NCBI GenBank assembly: GCA_016927755.1
Contig: JAFGLZ010000225.1
Coordinates: 1-64,000 of the forward strand
Length of the DNA: 64,000 bases
From: Phycisphaerae bacterium
GTDB taxonomy: Bacteria > Planctomycetota > Phycisphaerae > UBA1845 > JAFGLZ01
Reading direction: 5' to 3'
In this document: piece by piece, positions 1 to 9,486 of the stretch
Layout: each line of letters begins with the position of its first letter
How positions within the stretch are numbered: the first letter of the stretch is position 1
The notes under the pieces: generated by a model
The model's input: only the letters and a program-made list of their open reading frames with translations
Database searches by the model: none
Told to the model about the DNA's origin: nothing
Program-made: the position numbers and the translations under genes

Positions 1-345
1 CCACCCTCGTCTGAATCCCGGACACGACGCCTCGCGTGGCTCGGCCACCTGCGCCTGCGGGCAGTGTGGTTCGTCAAGCGGACACGAAAGACCCTGACCT
101 CGGAGAGAATAGCGGCCCTACGTGCAGGAATCCGAGGCAGCATGACACCCGACTACGTTGGCACGCCGAGAATCGTCTACGCCGTACCGTGGTACGAGTC
201 TCATCCCATCAAGCCTGGGTCGGTAGACCATATTCTGTCTCAAACCGTCATGCAATTCCCAGCCGATCTGGTGCAGACCTATCGGACCCTCGCTTCATGG
301 TTGAGACCCGGGGGAATGATGTCGCACCAGATCGATTTCAGATAA
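1..345 (+). pseudogene. remnant of a class I SAM-dependent methyltransferase (5' end outside window)
   Basis: The frame is open from the first base of the window to a stop at 343-345. The segment around 208-340 reads like the post-SAM-binding part of a methyltransferase type 11 domain: PGSVDHILSQ, then about 20 residues, then WLRPGG and SHQIDF. Family members normally continue well past this point, but here the frame stops immediately, so the gene is probably truncated and non-functional. What lies upstream is unknown. Function is inferred from the motif only. Confidence 0.5.
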
Positions 346-554
346 CCCCCCACCCCCGGCGTCAGGCCGACGCGCCCCCGCGGAATCCAATTCCCTATCA
401 GTGAGTGTTCGTCAAACTGATTCACCACCTCCGCGGCTCCGTACCGGTCGGCGGCATGGAGCCCCACTCCCTTACCCGCCGTTCCCAACACCCCGGCCCT
501 GCCCGCGCCCACCCAGCCAGCTCAGTCTGGACCTCGCTGTGCCTTCTCATCGTA

Positions 555-773
555 CTACCGTCGCTCATCTGCACCACCCCAATCGCGCCGTGTCCGGGCA
601 TTTCGTCCCCATATCTTTCCAATCCGCCACGTGCCCCGATACCACATTCGCCGGAACCATCTGTCCAAGTCGGATCGTTTCGCGTCATCGATGGCTCGCT
701 CAATCTCGGCCCGCTGTCGCTCGAGCCACAGTGTCCTGGCGTGCGCCGCAATCGCGTCATCGAGTGGACTCAT
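555..773 (-). CDS. small unknown protein, family copy 1 (72 aa)
   Basis: No function recognised. The protein begins MSPLDDAIAAHA, continues as a charged amphipathic helix rich in R, E and A, and has a conserved-looking aromatic/basic stretch (LDRWFRRMWYRGTWRIG) before a basic tail. It is supported as a real gene because clearly related coding sequences occur at 12804-13064 and 26735-26848, and similarity is in the amino acid sequence with many third-position differences. It lies just downstream of, and on the same strand as, the 857-1132 gene, so the two may be cotranscribed. Confidence 0.5.
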   Translation of the reverse strand: MSPLDDAIAAHARTLWLERQRAEIERAIDDAKRSDLDRWFRRMWYRGTWRIGKIWGRNARTRRDWGGADERR

Positions 774-856
774 CCTGTTTCACCAAGATCTGGCTTCCCC
801 AACGGACGGGGGCACCCCAACTCTCCGGTGCCCCCTTGCTAGGGACGTCTTCTTGG

Positions 857-1132
857 CTACCTCACGGTCTCCTCCTCGACTGAAGGTGAGTCGCCGCTTC
901 CTTCCGCGCCCTCCCCGACCATGCCCGAGAATGCCTGCATCAAGCAGAATATCACGAGGGGCAACTCACTTCTGCCGAAGCTGCCTGTTGATTTCCAGGT
1001 TCCGTCCTTGTCCCTGTAGCGACGGTCGATTGTTGCCTTCATGATCCGCAACTTGCGGCCATCCACCTTTGCTTCGTTCTCCCACAGTGCACACGAGATC
1101 GTACCCGCGCTGAACTTCTTGATTGGTGCCAT
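857..1132 (-). CDS. conserved-looking small basic protein (91 aa)
   Basis: Protein of 91 aa beginning MAPIKKFSAGTISCALWE, with alternating beta-like segments (LRIMKATIDRRYRDKDG, then TWKSTGSFGRSELP) and a C-terminal helix. The pattern 'KKF.AG..S...W.N....G......KAT..RRY.D..G.W....SFGR.E.P' is one I associate with a family of small PVC-bacterial proteins of unknown role; this is recall, not a search. No signal peptide or membrane segment. A 10-bp-stem hairpin lies about 35 bp upstream. Real-gene status is likely; function unknown. Confidence 0.55.
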   Translation of the reverse strand: MAPIKKFSAGTISCALWENEAKVDGRKLRIMKATIDRRYRDKDGTWKSTGSFGRSELPLVIFCLMQAFSGMVGEGAEGSGDSPSVEEETVR

Positions 1133-1166
1133 TCACACCACCTCCGAAACAGCTCGTCTTGGCGAA

Positions 1167-1196
1167 CCGCCTCTTCTCAACCATGGGAAGAGGCGG
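1167..1196. promoter_or_regulatory. perfect 10-bp-stem hairpin
   Basis: CCGCCTCTTC at 1167-1176 pairs exactly with GAAGAGGCGG at 1187-1196 across a 10-nt loop. It lies in the 5' region of the minus-strand gene 857-1132. There is no T-run on either side, so it is not a textbook terminator; it may be an mRNA leader structure or a REP-like palindrome. Confidence 0.4.
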
Positions 1197-1386
1197 GAGC
1201 GCCATGGTGGGTGGAGTAAGTCCATGAGAATCTTCATGGCCTACTGCGGCATCAACCACTTTCTCAAGGTCGTGTTCGGCCAGGTGATCGAAGAGAGTCT
1301 TGCGAGAGATCGCCGAACCGAGGCGTCTTCCCATGTGACCGAGCACCTCGACGCAAGGGAATCATCGTGAGCCATAGGATCCGCGA

Positions 1387-4300
1387 TCACTGCAGAGACG
1401 GTGCGACGCGGAAGTAGTGGGTGGCGCGCTGCCCGCTTGCCCGCTCCACTGCCTCGATCTGCCACATGCCCGGGGCATCATTCGGTGCGATAGTCAACGG
1501 GATGTCGAGTCCGCCACCGGCAGCGCCGTAGTACCCGCTGAATTCCACTGCTCTACCCTCGGAGTCACGCACGCACACCTCGACCGGAACGACGGCCTCA
1601 AGCGGCACGCCCCGTTCATCGATGACCTCAACACGGCACAAGACCTTGCCGCCTTGGCGAACCTCCTGGGGCGCGGTGACGCGGACCGCCGCTATCGGAG
1701 ACGGAGTGACCATCCACATCGCGCCGTCGCAGGGACCCAGCGTGACGTTGACCTCGATCTTGTCTTCCTTCGGTACTGTGGCCAACAAGCCCCCGTCGAC
1801 GAGATCGTACACGTATCCGGCCTTGCGGCGAATCGCGACGGTGGTGCTGGTGGGTAGGCCATTCTCCATGACCAAGCCGTGTTGGCCGACGTACTGGCCG
1901 AATTCCCTGCGGTCGTTCACGAGGAACAGGTAATCGACGCCCTTGTAGCGCCGCCGGTACGGAATGACATCGGGGTCGGACGTATCGACCTGGCGCATGT
2001 AGCGGGCGTCGAGCTGCTTGCGGAACGCTAGGGCCCGCTCTACGAGCGCGGCCTTGTCCTGGCCCGCCTTTCCGATCCGCTCGTACGACCGCATGAGGAT
2101 ATCCGGCTTGATCGCGGACGCGAGCCGTTCGTCGGCCACGACCAGCCCACCCTTCTGTTGAAAGGCCTTGATCCGCTCCGCCATGGCTTGGGTGATCACG
2201 TCGCAGTCGCACATGACCAGCACGCGAAAGTCGTCGAGGCCGCGTTGCACGATGGTCTCGTCGTAGACGATCTCGGGCTGGAGATGGGCGTACAACATGA
2301 TGAGGTAGGCATCGCCGCCCCACCCCCGGCCCCAGCCGTACGTGCCGCGCCCGGCGAACATCTGCGAGGCGAAGCTCTCCAGAAACGCGACGTCGCCCTT
2401 GATGCCGGGGACCTGGAGCAGCGTTGGTCCCAGGGGCTTCACCACGGTGTCGATGAGGCGGGCAAGTTCGTGCTGCGTCTGCGGGTTCGTATAGCAGTAG
2501 CTTCGTGAATCCTCGCACGGTACGAGCGACTGCCAGCCGTGGTACATGATGCCGCGGATCGGCCGGGCGATCTTGGTCCAGAAGGCTTCCCGCAGGTGCA
2601 TGGGGGCGATCGTGATGAACGGGGCATCGGGTTGTTGGATCTCCCATGGGGCCTGCCGGACTCCCGACGCCGCGATGGCGCCGGGCTGCTGCGCGAGTGT
2701 GTCGAGGGGAGGCACCTCGGATGCCTGCCGGCTCGCGGGCCGGCTGACCGCGGAGGGTTTGGGGGCGGTTTGACGGCGATACCAGATGACCTGCGTCATC
2801 TTCATTACGCCCTGTTGCGGCGAGGCACCGGCGGCCATAGCCAGCAGCTCGTCGGTCGCAATGCCGATGCGGATCGGATCGGGGTAGGAGTAGGTCCACT
2901 GCGAAAGGACGTCGACTCTTCCGCCGCTGCCGTAGACACTGGCCACTCGTACCGCGGGATCGTTGAACGTCCAGAAGTCGCTTCGGCCTGTGGATTTCAG
3001 CCCTTTGGCCACCGCCGAGTTGAGGGCAGGCCAGCCGTCGCCCTCTTTCCAGAACCATTGATAGTAACGGTAGATCGGATGGTCGTCGGGGATGACACGG
3101 GAGGGGGGCAGGTCTTTGTGATCCGCATGTCGGATGCCCCACTTGCCCGTGGCCGCCGGCGGAATGTCGAGTCCGGTGCACTTTCGGTAGGCAGCCCGGT
3201 CGTGGTCGTGGAAACAGAGCTGAGCGCCATCGCGGACCTCGGTGTGGATCAGCGCGGCCTGGAAGGCCGGATAGCCGGAATAGGCCTGCGCCACCGAGGC
3301 GCCGACGTTTTCGCAGAACGGCGGGATCTCCGGAAACAGGCCACAGATGTCCTCCCGGTCATACGGCTTGCCATTTCGATTGATGCGGAGGAATCGATCG
3401 GAATCCCGCAGGTAGTGCCCCGGCGAAAGGCTGGCGACGATGGTAATGTCGTTGGCGAGTGCCAGGTCGAGCATTTGTCGCGTGGACTCCACATCTTCCG
3501 GAGCGCCGGGCAGGGTCGGCTTGCCATCCTTCCAGATCGTTCCGTAATCCGCCCCGAGGCCTAGCACGTGGGTAAAGCCGATCTGTTTGAGGCGATCGAT
3601 CTCCTTGACGACGCCCCGCGGACTGTAAACGCCCCACATCAGCACCGGATAGCGATGGGGCGGCTGACGGGGGACGATCTTGAGACGGAAGCTTTCCGCG
3701 CCTTTGCCGGAATTCGGCGCGGGTAGTGTCAGTCGCGCGCTCAGCGTGTAGGTGTCGGGTCGGAGCGCCGTGTCCAATGTGTATTCCACCGTATGAGTCT
3801 TGCCTGAGTCGATTTTCGGGAGGTTCGTTGTCTTGGGAGTGGCGCCGTCGAGCAGGAGTTTCACCTTCGCGTTGTCGAGCGGCTGACGGTCGTGGTTGGT
3901 TACGACGAGGCGGAGTGGCGGGGCTTTCTCCATCCGCACAAACGTCGAACGATCTCCGTGCAACGACACGCTTGCCCGGCGGAATTCCAGGGTGCCTTCG
4001 GTGATACGGACTTGATCGATGAATCCCGGGAATCCGTGGTGGTAGCTGCCGATTCGGTCGCCGATGGAGAGGGGATGCGTGCCGGGCGCTATGTTCTTGC
4101 GGCTGGCGCGCGACGCGCCTCCTTTGGGAATGCCGTTGACGTAAAACGCCCCTGTTCCGGCGCCGTCGTAGGTAAACGCGACGTGATACCACGCGTTGGG
4201 TTCGATCCTGAGGGAGGATGAATGATAGTCATCGGAGTAGGCGCCAAACCCCAGGCAGGCTCGAAGCACACGCTCGCCGGACTTGCCGGCTTCGGTGAGG

Positions 4301-4740
4301 ATCAGTTGATAGTCGGCGTGCGAGACGTACTTCTTGTCCAGAAGAAATGCCTGTCCATATCCGTTCAACTCGGGTTTCGGCTTGATCCACATCTCGAGGG
4401 TGAAAGCCCCCTTGGGGGTGAGCAGCGGGTTGTTCTTGGCGACGGCCGCGTGTTGTTTGTCCTCTACGGGGTAGCCGCGGAATGATTCCAGGCCAGACCC
4501 AAACCTGCCGTCCGGGTGGATCTTTGTCCCCGCGAGCCTCAGTGTGTGACCGTGTCCGGAGGCATCTTCTGTCTCGGCGCCGGGCGCAAATTGCCACAGC
4601 GCGATGACATGCCGCCCGATGGCGTCATCACCGCCGTAGGGAAACTCCCAGGGCTGGCGAAGTTGAATTGTGGGCTGAGCGGCTGCGAGTATCGCGGCCC
4701 ACGCGGATACCAGTGTGGTAACGTTGAAGGACGGTTTCAT
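1387..4740 (-). CDS. secreted LamG / TIM-barrel carbohydrate-active protein
   Basis: Large secreted protein (1117 aa) with an N-terminal signal peptide, a concanavalin/LamG jelly-roll domain at about 55-270 (starting near ALWQF.PGAE..D.SG and containing LEMWIKP and YHVAFTYDG), an Ig-like linker at about 275-365, then a TIM-barrel-like region from MWGVYSP (about 370) and a later segment resembling the class I GATase/beta-galactosidase trimerisation fold (FRVLVMCDCDVI, GGLVVADER). This suggests a glycoside hydrolase or glycan-binding enzyme; no CAZy family can be assigned. Two Met codons are possible; the one at 4740 is chosen because the AGGA-type site sits about 8 nt before it, versus 2 nt for the one at 4746. 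Confidence 0.75.
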   Translation of the reverse strand: MKPSFNVTTLVSAWAAILAAAQPTIQLRQPWEFPYGGDDAIGRHVIALWQFAPGAETEDASGHGHTLRLAGTKIHPDGRFGSGLESFRGYPVEDKQHAAVAKNNPLLTPKGAFTLEMWIKPKPELNGYGQAFLLDKKYVSHADYQLILTEAGKSGERVLRACLGFGAYSDDYHSSSLRIEPNAWYHVAFTYDGAGTGAFYVNGIPKGGASRASRKNIAPGTHPLSIGDRIGSYHHGFPGFIDQVRITEGTLEFRRASVSLHGDRSTFVRMEKAPPLRLVVTNHDRQPLDNAKVKLLLDGATPKTTNLPKIDSGKTHTVEYTLDTALRPDTYTLSARLTLPAPNSGKGAESFRLKIVPRQPPHRYPVLMWGVYSPRGVVKEIDRLKQIGFTHVLGLGADYGTIWKDGKPTLPGAPEDVESTRQMLDLALANDITIVASLSPGHYLRDSDRFLRINRNGKPYDREDICGLFPEIPPFCENVGASVAQAYSGYPAFQAALIHTEVRDGAQLCFHDHDRAAYRKCTGLDIPPAATGKWGIRHADHKDLPPSRVIPDDHPIYRYYQWFWKEGDGWPALNSAVAKGLKSTGRSDFWTFNDPAVRVASVYGSGGRVDVLSQWTYSYPDPIRIGIATDELLAMAAGASPQQGVMKMTQVIWYRRQTAPKPSAVSRPASRQASEVPPLDTLAQQPGAIAASGVRQAPWEIQQPDAPFITIAPMHLREAFWTKIARPIRGIMYHGWQSLVPCEDSRSYCYTNPQTQHELARLIDTVVKPLGPTLLQVPGIKGDVAFLESFASQMFAGRGTYGWGRGWGGDAYLIMLYAHLQPEIVYDETIVQRGLDDFRVLVMCDCDVITQAMAERIKAFQQKGGLVVADERLASAIKPDILMRSYERIGKAGQDKAALVERALAFRKQLDARYMRQVDTSDPDVIPYRRRYKGVDYLFLVNDRREFGQYVGQHGLVMENGLPTSTTVAIRRKAGYVYDLVDGGLLATVPKEDKIEVNVTLGPCDGAMWMVTPSPIAAVRVTAPQEVRQGGKVLCRVEVIDERGVPLEAVVPVEVCVRDSEGRAVEFSGYYGAAGGGLDIPLTIAPNDAPGMWQIEAVERASGQRATHYFRVAPSLQ

Positions 4741-4956
4741 GGCCATGGTCCTCGCACGACTATCGTAGAATGATCCGAGACAAGCTGTGACACGGGATTG
4801 AGCATGCTGCCAATGGTCGCTTCAATTCGCCTCCGGGGCAAGGAGAAGACCACAACCGCCGACGCGTGCCACGTGCAGGACGTGCACCTCGATGTGAGCT
4901 GCAACCGATACCGTAACACCGTCTTCCGCCGCACCTGCATTGCCCCGTCACTGTAA

Positions 4957-5163
4957 TCATGCCCCGGCATTCGTCCGATCCGACCGCTCCCTCACCAGCT
5001 TCTCCAGCCGGGTTCGCACGCAGGAACAGAAGTCCTCGACACCGTTGCCGTCGTCGTCAGGGCGCATCGAGGTGTACGATATCCACGCCCGGAACAGCTT
5101 CCACAGGGCCTCATCGAGTCCCTCCGCTGGCGATTCAGAGCCAGGTCTTACGCACATGTTCAT
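4957..5163 (-). CDS. possible small unknown protein (68 aa)
   Basis: Acidic/basic 68-aa frame with a compositionally plausible core (LWKLFRAWISYTSMRPD, then VEDFCSCVRTRLEKLVRE), which looks more protein-like than its alternatives on either strand. No recognised domain. It lies upstream of and on the same strand as the 1387-4740 gene. It could be a chance frame; no second copy or operon partner supports it. Confidence 0.3.
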   Translation of the reverse strand: MNMCVRPGSESPAEGLDEALWKLFRAWISYTSMRPDDDGNGVEDFCSCVRTRLEKLVRERSDRTNAGA

Positions 5164-5470
5164 CCCTCCGGCAAACCCTCGTGTCGGCGGTTCGCCTACT
5201 GATGAGCGAACTGCCGAGAAATGATTCGTGTGCTTGTCAGAAACCCGACAGAACAGTACACAAGAACAGCCTACTTGAGTCAGGGAGGTGCATTTCTGGA
5301 ACCAGCAGCTCCCGATGGAGGAACGTGCCCTCCGCGACCTTTGAGGGATCAGGAACCATGGTCAAGACCCCACACCTGACCTTCCGCCATGCCGACTGGA
5401 CGCTCGCGCTGCAGGGCCACAGCGATCCTCAGGCCGCCGTCTGCGTGCCCGCCTCTTCCTGGAGGAGAAC
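5164..5470. other. intergenic region upstream of the 5471 gene
   Basis: No gene is supported here. The only clear element is the ribosome-binding site GGAGGAG ending 4 nt before the ATG at 5471. A TTGTCA at 5234-5239 followed after 17 nt by TACACA is a weak promoter-like match only. Long plus-strand frames across the stretch have no protein-like composition. Confidence 0.4.
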
Positions 5471-7786
5471 ATGAACCAACTGGCAATACTGTTGAAGGTC
5501 GCTATATGGAGCACAGCCACTGCGCTGGCGTTGGCCGAAGGAATTGAACCGGTGACGGTCGAGAACCAAGTGCTGCGATTGGAGATCCAAAAGTCACCCG
5601 CACCGTTCCTCGATCGACTCGTCCACAAGGCCAGCGGTCAAGCCCTGGTCGCCAAGCCGGCTCACAAGGCCCTTTTCTCGATCATCCTCATCAAGGAAGA
5701 CGGCGGCACCGAGAGCATCGACAGCCCCCAGGCGGGTGAGTCGAGCGTAAGCGTGGGCAAGGCCGGGGGCATGGACAAGTTCACGATCACGTACGCGAGG
5801 TTCCCCGCCTTGGATCTGGCGGTCGAGGTCACTGTCACGTCTTCCCCCGAAGATCCCTTGACGCTCTGGTCGATACGCGTGGAGAACAAGACCTCCCGTC
5901 GGATCAAGACCGTCCGGTTTCCACAGGTGCAGGCCGTGCCGGCAATCGGCGAAGGAAAGGACGACTGCCTGGTACTCCCGGCGCTGGCCGGCACGCTGAT
6001 CGAGAATCCCCAGGCGAACTGGTCCAACGGCCAAGGTGTAACACTGAGTTATCCGGGGAATCTCTCGGCCCAGTTCCTCGCCTTCCAGGACCGTTTGGCA
6101 GGCGTGTACTTGGCCGGCATGGACTCCACAGGCCATCCGATGTCCTTGTCCGTGGCCAAGTCGCAGGAGGGCTTCAGTCTGTGGCATGAATTCACGCCGG
6201 TTCCCGACACACGAGACACCGGTGCGGGCGCCGCCGACCAGGACAAGCATTGGCAAAGCCCGTATCCGATTGCCTTAGGCGTGACCCAGGGCATGTGGTG
6301 CGACTCGGCCGATCGGTATAAACAGTGGGCCGTACGTCAGCCCTGGTGCGCCAAGAAGCTGGTCGAGCGGGACGACATCCCAACCTGGTGGAAGGCCGGC
6401 CCGGCGGTGCACGTTTGCGAGGTCCGCACCTACGACGCCACGCGGACCTGCATCGGCTCGTACTATCCTAAGCTTCCGGACCACCTCCGTACGTTCCGCG
6501 AGAAGATCGATGGCCCGGTCGTACCCATGCTCGCCGGCTGGGAGAACCACCGTCGCTGGACCGCCGGCGACTACTTCCCCGTCTTCGACGCGGACAACGC
6601 CCGACGTGCCATCTCGCAGCTTAAGCAGGATGGATTCCGGCCGTTCTTCTTCCTTTCGGGACTGTTCTTCACCTACCGCAACGAAGGACGCGATGGCGGG
6701 GAGGTTCCCGCCGCGCAACAGTATTTGGCGTCGTACGTGGTCGACAAGAAGGGCGGCAAGCCGAAGGAATACGTCCTGAATGAGTCCAACCCCGCTGGCG
6801 CCTGGAAACGCCATTCCTACCAGTTCTGCGTGGGCACACCGCAGGCCAAGGAGTTCTTCTGCAGCGTGGTCAACCAGGCACACGCCCTGGGCGTCGACGT
6901 GCTGCAGATGGACCAGACGACCAACGGCGCCGGGGATGTCTGCCACGCAACCGCGCACGCGCATGCCCCGGGCCCAGGCCTCTACCAGAGCCATGCGTTC
7001 TGGGACCTGCTCGACGCGATGCGCAAGCGCGGCAAAGGCCTGTCAGCCGACTTCGTCCTGTTCCACGAAGAGCCACACGAACAATTGATTCCCTATCTGG
7101 ACGGCTTCCACGTGCGCGAGTATTACGAGAAACGCTGGTACCGCGGCTATCCCGGTGCGGTGGGAATCCCCCTGTTCTCCTATCTCTACCACGAGTACGC
7201 GATCGGCTACGGAGGCGACAGTGCCGGGCTGAGCAAGCAGAACGATCGCTGGCTCATCCGCTGCCACGCCATGAATCTGGTCGCCGGTCGCACCCCGGGT
7301 GCGTCGATCTGGTCGTCGCATCAGAGCATGTTCGAGGCCCATCCCGATCAGATCGCCATGATCCGCAACCACTGCCGGCTGCTGAAGACCCGCGCCAGGG
7401 AATGCCTGATGTTGGGGACGATGCTGCACCCTTGCGAGCTGGCGGTGCCGAAGCTGTCGATCAGCGTGCCGGTGCGGCGAGGCGGCAAGTGGCAGAGGGA
7501 AGATGTGCCCACGCCCGCGATCCTGACGAGTTCCTGGCAATCGCCGGGCGGTAAGATCGGCCACGTGTTCGTGAACGTTTCCGAGACGACGCAGCCGCTG
7601 AAGGTAAGCCTTGACACTCGAAACACGCTAGGCGGCAAACCGTGCGACGCGGATCTCTTTCGATCGACGTCGGGCGAGCCGTTCCAGCCGCTGTGGCGGC
7701 GAGTGCAAGTACCTAGGGAGTTCGCCGCCGAGTTGAAGCCGCTGGAGGTCGCGTTCGTCGAACTCCGCCGCGGCAGCGAGCGCTGA
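5471..7786 (+). CDS. secreted DUF6259-like glycosidase candidate
   Basis: 771-aa protein with a signal peptide (about 1-22), an N-terminal beta-sandwich (about 25-290; VENQVLRLEIQ, TLWSIRVENKTSRRIKTVRFP), and a C-terminal TIM-barrel-like half with acidic clusters (MLAGWENHRRWTAGDYFPVFD, VDVLQMDQTTNG, FVLFHEEPHEQ) as in retaining glycosidases. The layout matches what I know as DUF6259 proteins of Verrucomicrobia/Planctomycetes, whose substrates are largely unassigned. A strong GGAGGAG site supports the start. It converges with the 7896-9416 gene across a hairpin. Confidence 0.7.
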   Translation: MNQLAILLKVAIWSTATALALAEGIEPVTVENQVLRLEIQKSPAPFLDRLVHKASGQALVAKPAHKALFSIILIKEDGGTESIDSPQAGESSVSVGKAGGMDKFTITYARFPALDLAVEVTVTSSPEDPLTLWSIRVENKTSRRIKTVRFPQVQAVPAIGEGKDDCLVLPALAGTLIENPQANWSNGQGVTLSYPGNLSAQFLAFQDRLAGVYLAGMDSTGHPMSLSVAKSQEGFSLWHEFTPVPDTRDTGAGAADQDKHWQSPYPIALGVTQGMWCDSADRYKQWAVRQPWCAKKLVERDDIPTWWKAGPAVHVCEVRTYDATRTCIGSYYPKLPDHLRTFREKIDGPVVPMLAGWENHRRWTAGDYFPVFDADNARRAISQLKQDGFRPFFFLSGLFFTYRNEGRDGGEVPAAQQYLASYVVDKKGGKPKEYVLNESNPAGAWKRHSYQFCVGTPQAKEFFCSVVNQAHALGVDVLQMDQTTNGAGDVCHATAHAHAPGPGLYQSHAFWDLLDAMRKRGKGLSADFVLFHEEPHEQLIPYLDGFHVREYYEKRWYRGYPGAVGIPLFSYLYHEYAIGYGGDSAGLSKQNDRWLIRCHAMNLVAGRTPGASIWSSHQSMFEAHPDQIAMIRNHCRLLKTRARECLMLGTMLHPCELAVPKLSISVPVRRGGKWQREDVPTPAILTSSWQSPGGKIGHVFVNVSETTQPLKVSLDTRNTLGGKPCDADLFRSTSGEPFQPLWRRVQVPREFAAELKPLEVAFVELRRGSER

Positions 7787-7855
7787 CTGCTTCTCCGTTT
7801 CCCTGCCCGTGATATACTCCCGGTGTTCGTGCCAAGAAGAAACGATTTCGGTGAA

Positions 7856-7884
7856 GCGTCTGCCGGGTTAGCGGCGGCAGACGC
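7856..7884. terminator. bidirectional terminator-like hairpin
   Basis: GCGTCTGCCG (7856-7865) pairs perfectly with CGGCAGACGC (7875-7884) across a 9-nt loop, placed between two convergent genes. No U-run follows on either strand, so termination is inferred from position and stem strength. Confidence 0.45.
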
Positions 7885-7895
7885 AAGAGGGCTGG

Positions 7896-9416
7896 TTAGA
7901 CCGACCGCTTGATAACGCGCAGCGTCCGCTTGGGAAGCTGCCATTGCTTCTTTGGAGCGGCGGCGGAACCGTCCGTGGGAACATACGCATCGGCCGTTTC
8001 GATTTGCCGGGGCGACTGGCCGTAATTGGCCAAGACGAGGTACAGATCGCGATTGGCAAAGGCCGAGGCCACGCAATCCTGCGGTAGCGGCCTGGCAAAC
8101 AGGTCGGAATCGCCGATCTCCAGATATGCCCACGTGCCGTCTTCGATCATCGGCATGTACTGTTTCAGCCAGCGGGCATGCGCCGGCCGCGTTCCGGCCC
8201 TCGGCGGGAGATTATCCCAACCGCCGTAGATGTACGGGCCGTCGGGATGCTTCTGGTAGTATTCCCAGGCCTTCTCATAGAATCCGTTTTCCTTCACCCC
8301 GGGCAGGCGAGGAATGGGAATGACTCCCCGTTCGCCGGTAAGCGGCCGTCCGCCCTGGAGCAAGGGGAATTGCATGTAAGGAATCGAGTGCAGGAAAGGA
8401 TCATCGTCGCTTTCGATCTTGGCCCGCGAACCGTGGATGCAGGGGACCACATAAGGCGGATGGTTCTTGACGGCCTCGCGCAGGCCGTCGGCGTTTTTCA
8501 CTCCCTCGCCGACCCAGAGGTAGTCGTAGACCTTGAGTCCGCCCGTCATGGGCTGGTTGGAGCGATCAGCGTGCAGCTTGTATATCCCGCCGCGCCGCTT
8601 GACTTCCGAGTAGATGAGGTGCAGTAGATCGGTCACCGCGCCGTCGTATTGAGGGGTCTCCTCGAACGCAGGCACCTCGTCTTGGGCCGGCGTCTTTACT
8701 CGCTTCTCTGCGTTGGGTACGTACCCCCAGTCGTTGTAGAGTCCGTCGAGCTCGTAGTCTTCGAGGATTCGCAGCATGCGCGGCAAGAAGTAGGCCCGCC
8801 AACCGGGGCTGGCCGGCGAGCATCGCGTCAAGTTCCACCAACTACGCTCGCCGAAGTTGTCGCCCGGTCGAGACCACTCCTTGCGGTTGTCCGGATCGGT
8901 CAGGGTGAAATACCCGCTCGATGCGTAGGCCAGGATCTTGATTCCGCGCTTGTGGACCATCGCCACGAAACGACGGAATCCCTTCGGGTTGACCGCCGTC
9001 AGCTTGTTGCCGCCAAAGAGCCCGTATCGGTCGTTCCATTCGTCCATCACGTGAATCAATTGGATTCCGTGATCCTTCAGCCGGTCCAGTTCTTGTTCGT
9101 CGTATTCATTGGGCGCCCAAGGTTCTCGGCTGGGATACTCGCCCATGTTATAGACGCATTGGGCGGGCAAGTAGTTGGTCACGAGATGCTTGCGCATGCA
9201 CTTGCGGATCTTTTGCGTGCAGAAGCCGACATTCGTGAGCCGTCGCCGGTGGTCCTCCGAGGTATAGCTTCTTAGAATCGCCGGAGCGCCGGAATTGCCG
9301 CCCCCGGTTGTGGCCGCAGGCGAGTCGGCCGCTTGGATGGTGCTAGCGGGTAGGGAAATGGCGGCACTGGCCGCAGCGGCCTTGACGCTCGTCTTGAAGA
9401 ATTCTCGCCTGTCCAT
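7896..9416 (-). CDS. Tat-exported TIM-barrel protein, putative glycoside hydrolase
   Basis: 506 aa beginning MDRREFFKTS, a twin-arginine signal, followed by a hydrophobic/alanine stretch and a likely cleavage after QAA near residue 30. The body has TIM-barrel-like strands (GIQLIHVMDEWND, IKILAYASSGYFT, LDGLYNDWGYVPN, YDYLWVGEGVKN) with acidic residues at strand ends, suggesting a glycan-acting enzyme exported folded, perhaps with a cofactor. No CAZy family recognised. A GGAG site lies 8 nt before the ATG; the next gene upstream on this strand (9487-12231) has a nearly identical leader (GGAGCATTC). Confidence 0.7.
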   Translation of the reverse strand: MDRREFFKTSVKAAAASAAISLPASTIQAADSPAATTGGGNSGAPAILRSYTSEDHRRRLTNVGFCTQKIRKCMRKHLVTNYLPAQCVYNMGEYPSREPWAPNEYDEQELDRLKDHGIQLIHVMDEWNDRYGLFGGNKLTAVNPKGFRRFVAMVHKRGIKILAYASSGYFTLTDPDNRKEWSRPGDNFGERSWWNLTRCSPASPGWRAYFLPRMLRILEDYELDGLYNDWGYVPNAEKRVKTPAQDEVPAFEETPQYDGAVTDLLHLIYSEVKRRGGIYKLHADRSNQPMTGGLKVYDYLWVGEGVKNADGLREAVKNHPPYVVPCIHGSRAKIESDDDPFLHSIPYMQFPLLQGGRPLTGERGVIPIPRLPGVKENGFYEKAWEYYQKHPDGPYIYGGWDNLPPRAGTRPAHARWLKQYMPMIEDGTWAYLEIGDSDLFARPLPQDCVASAFANRDLYLVLANYGQSPRQIETADAYVPTDGSAAAPKKQWQLPKRTLRVIKRSV

Positions 9417-9486
9417 TGAATGCTCCTGATGAACTAATAGTCATTCGAGACAGTTGTCTATTACTGTTTACCCGATGACGTGAACG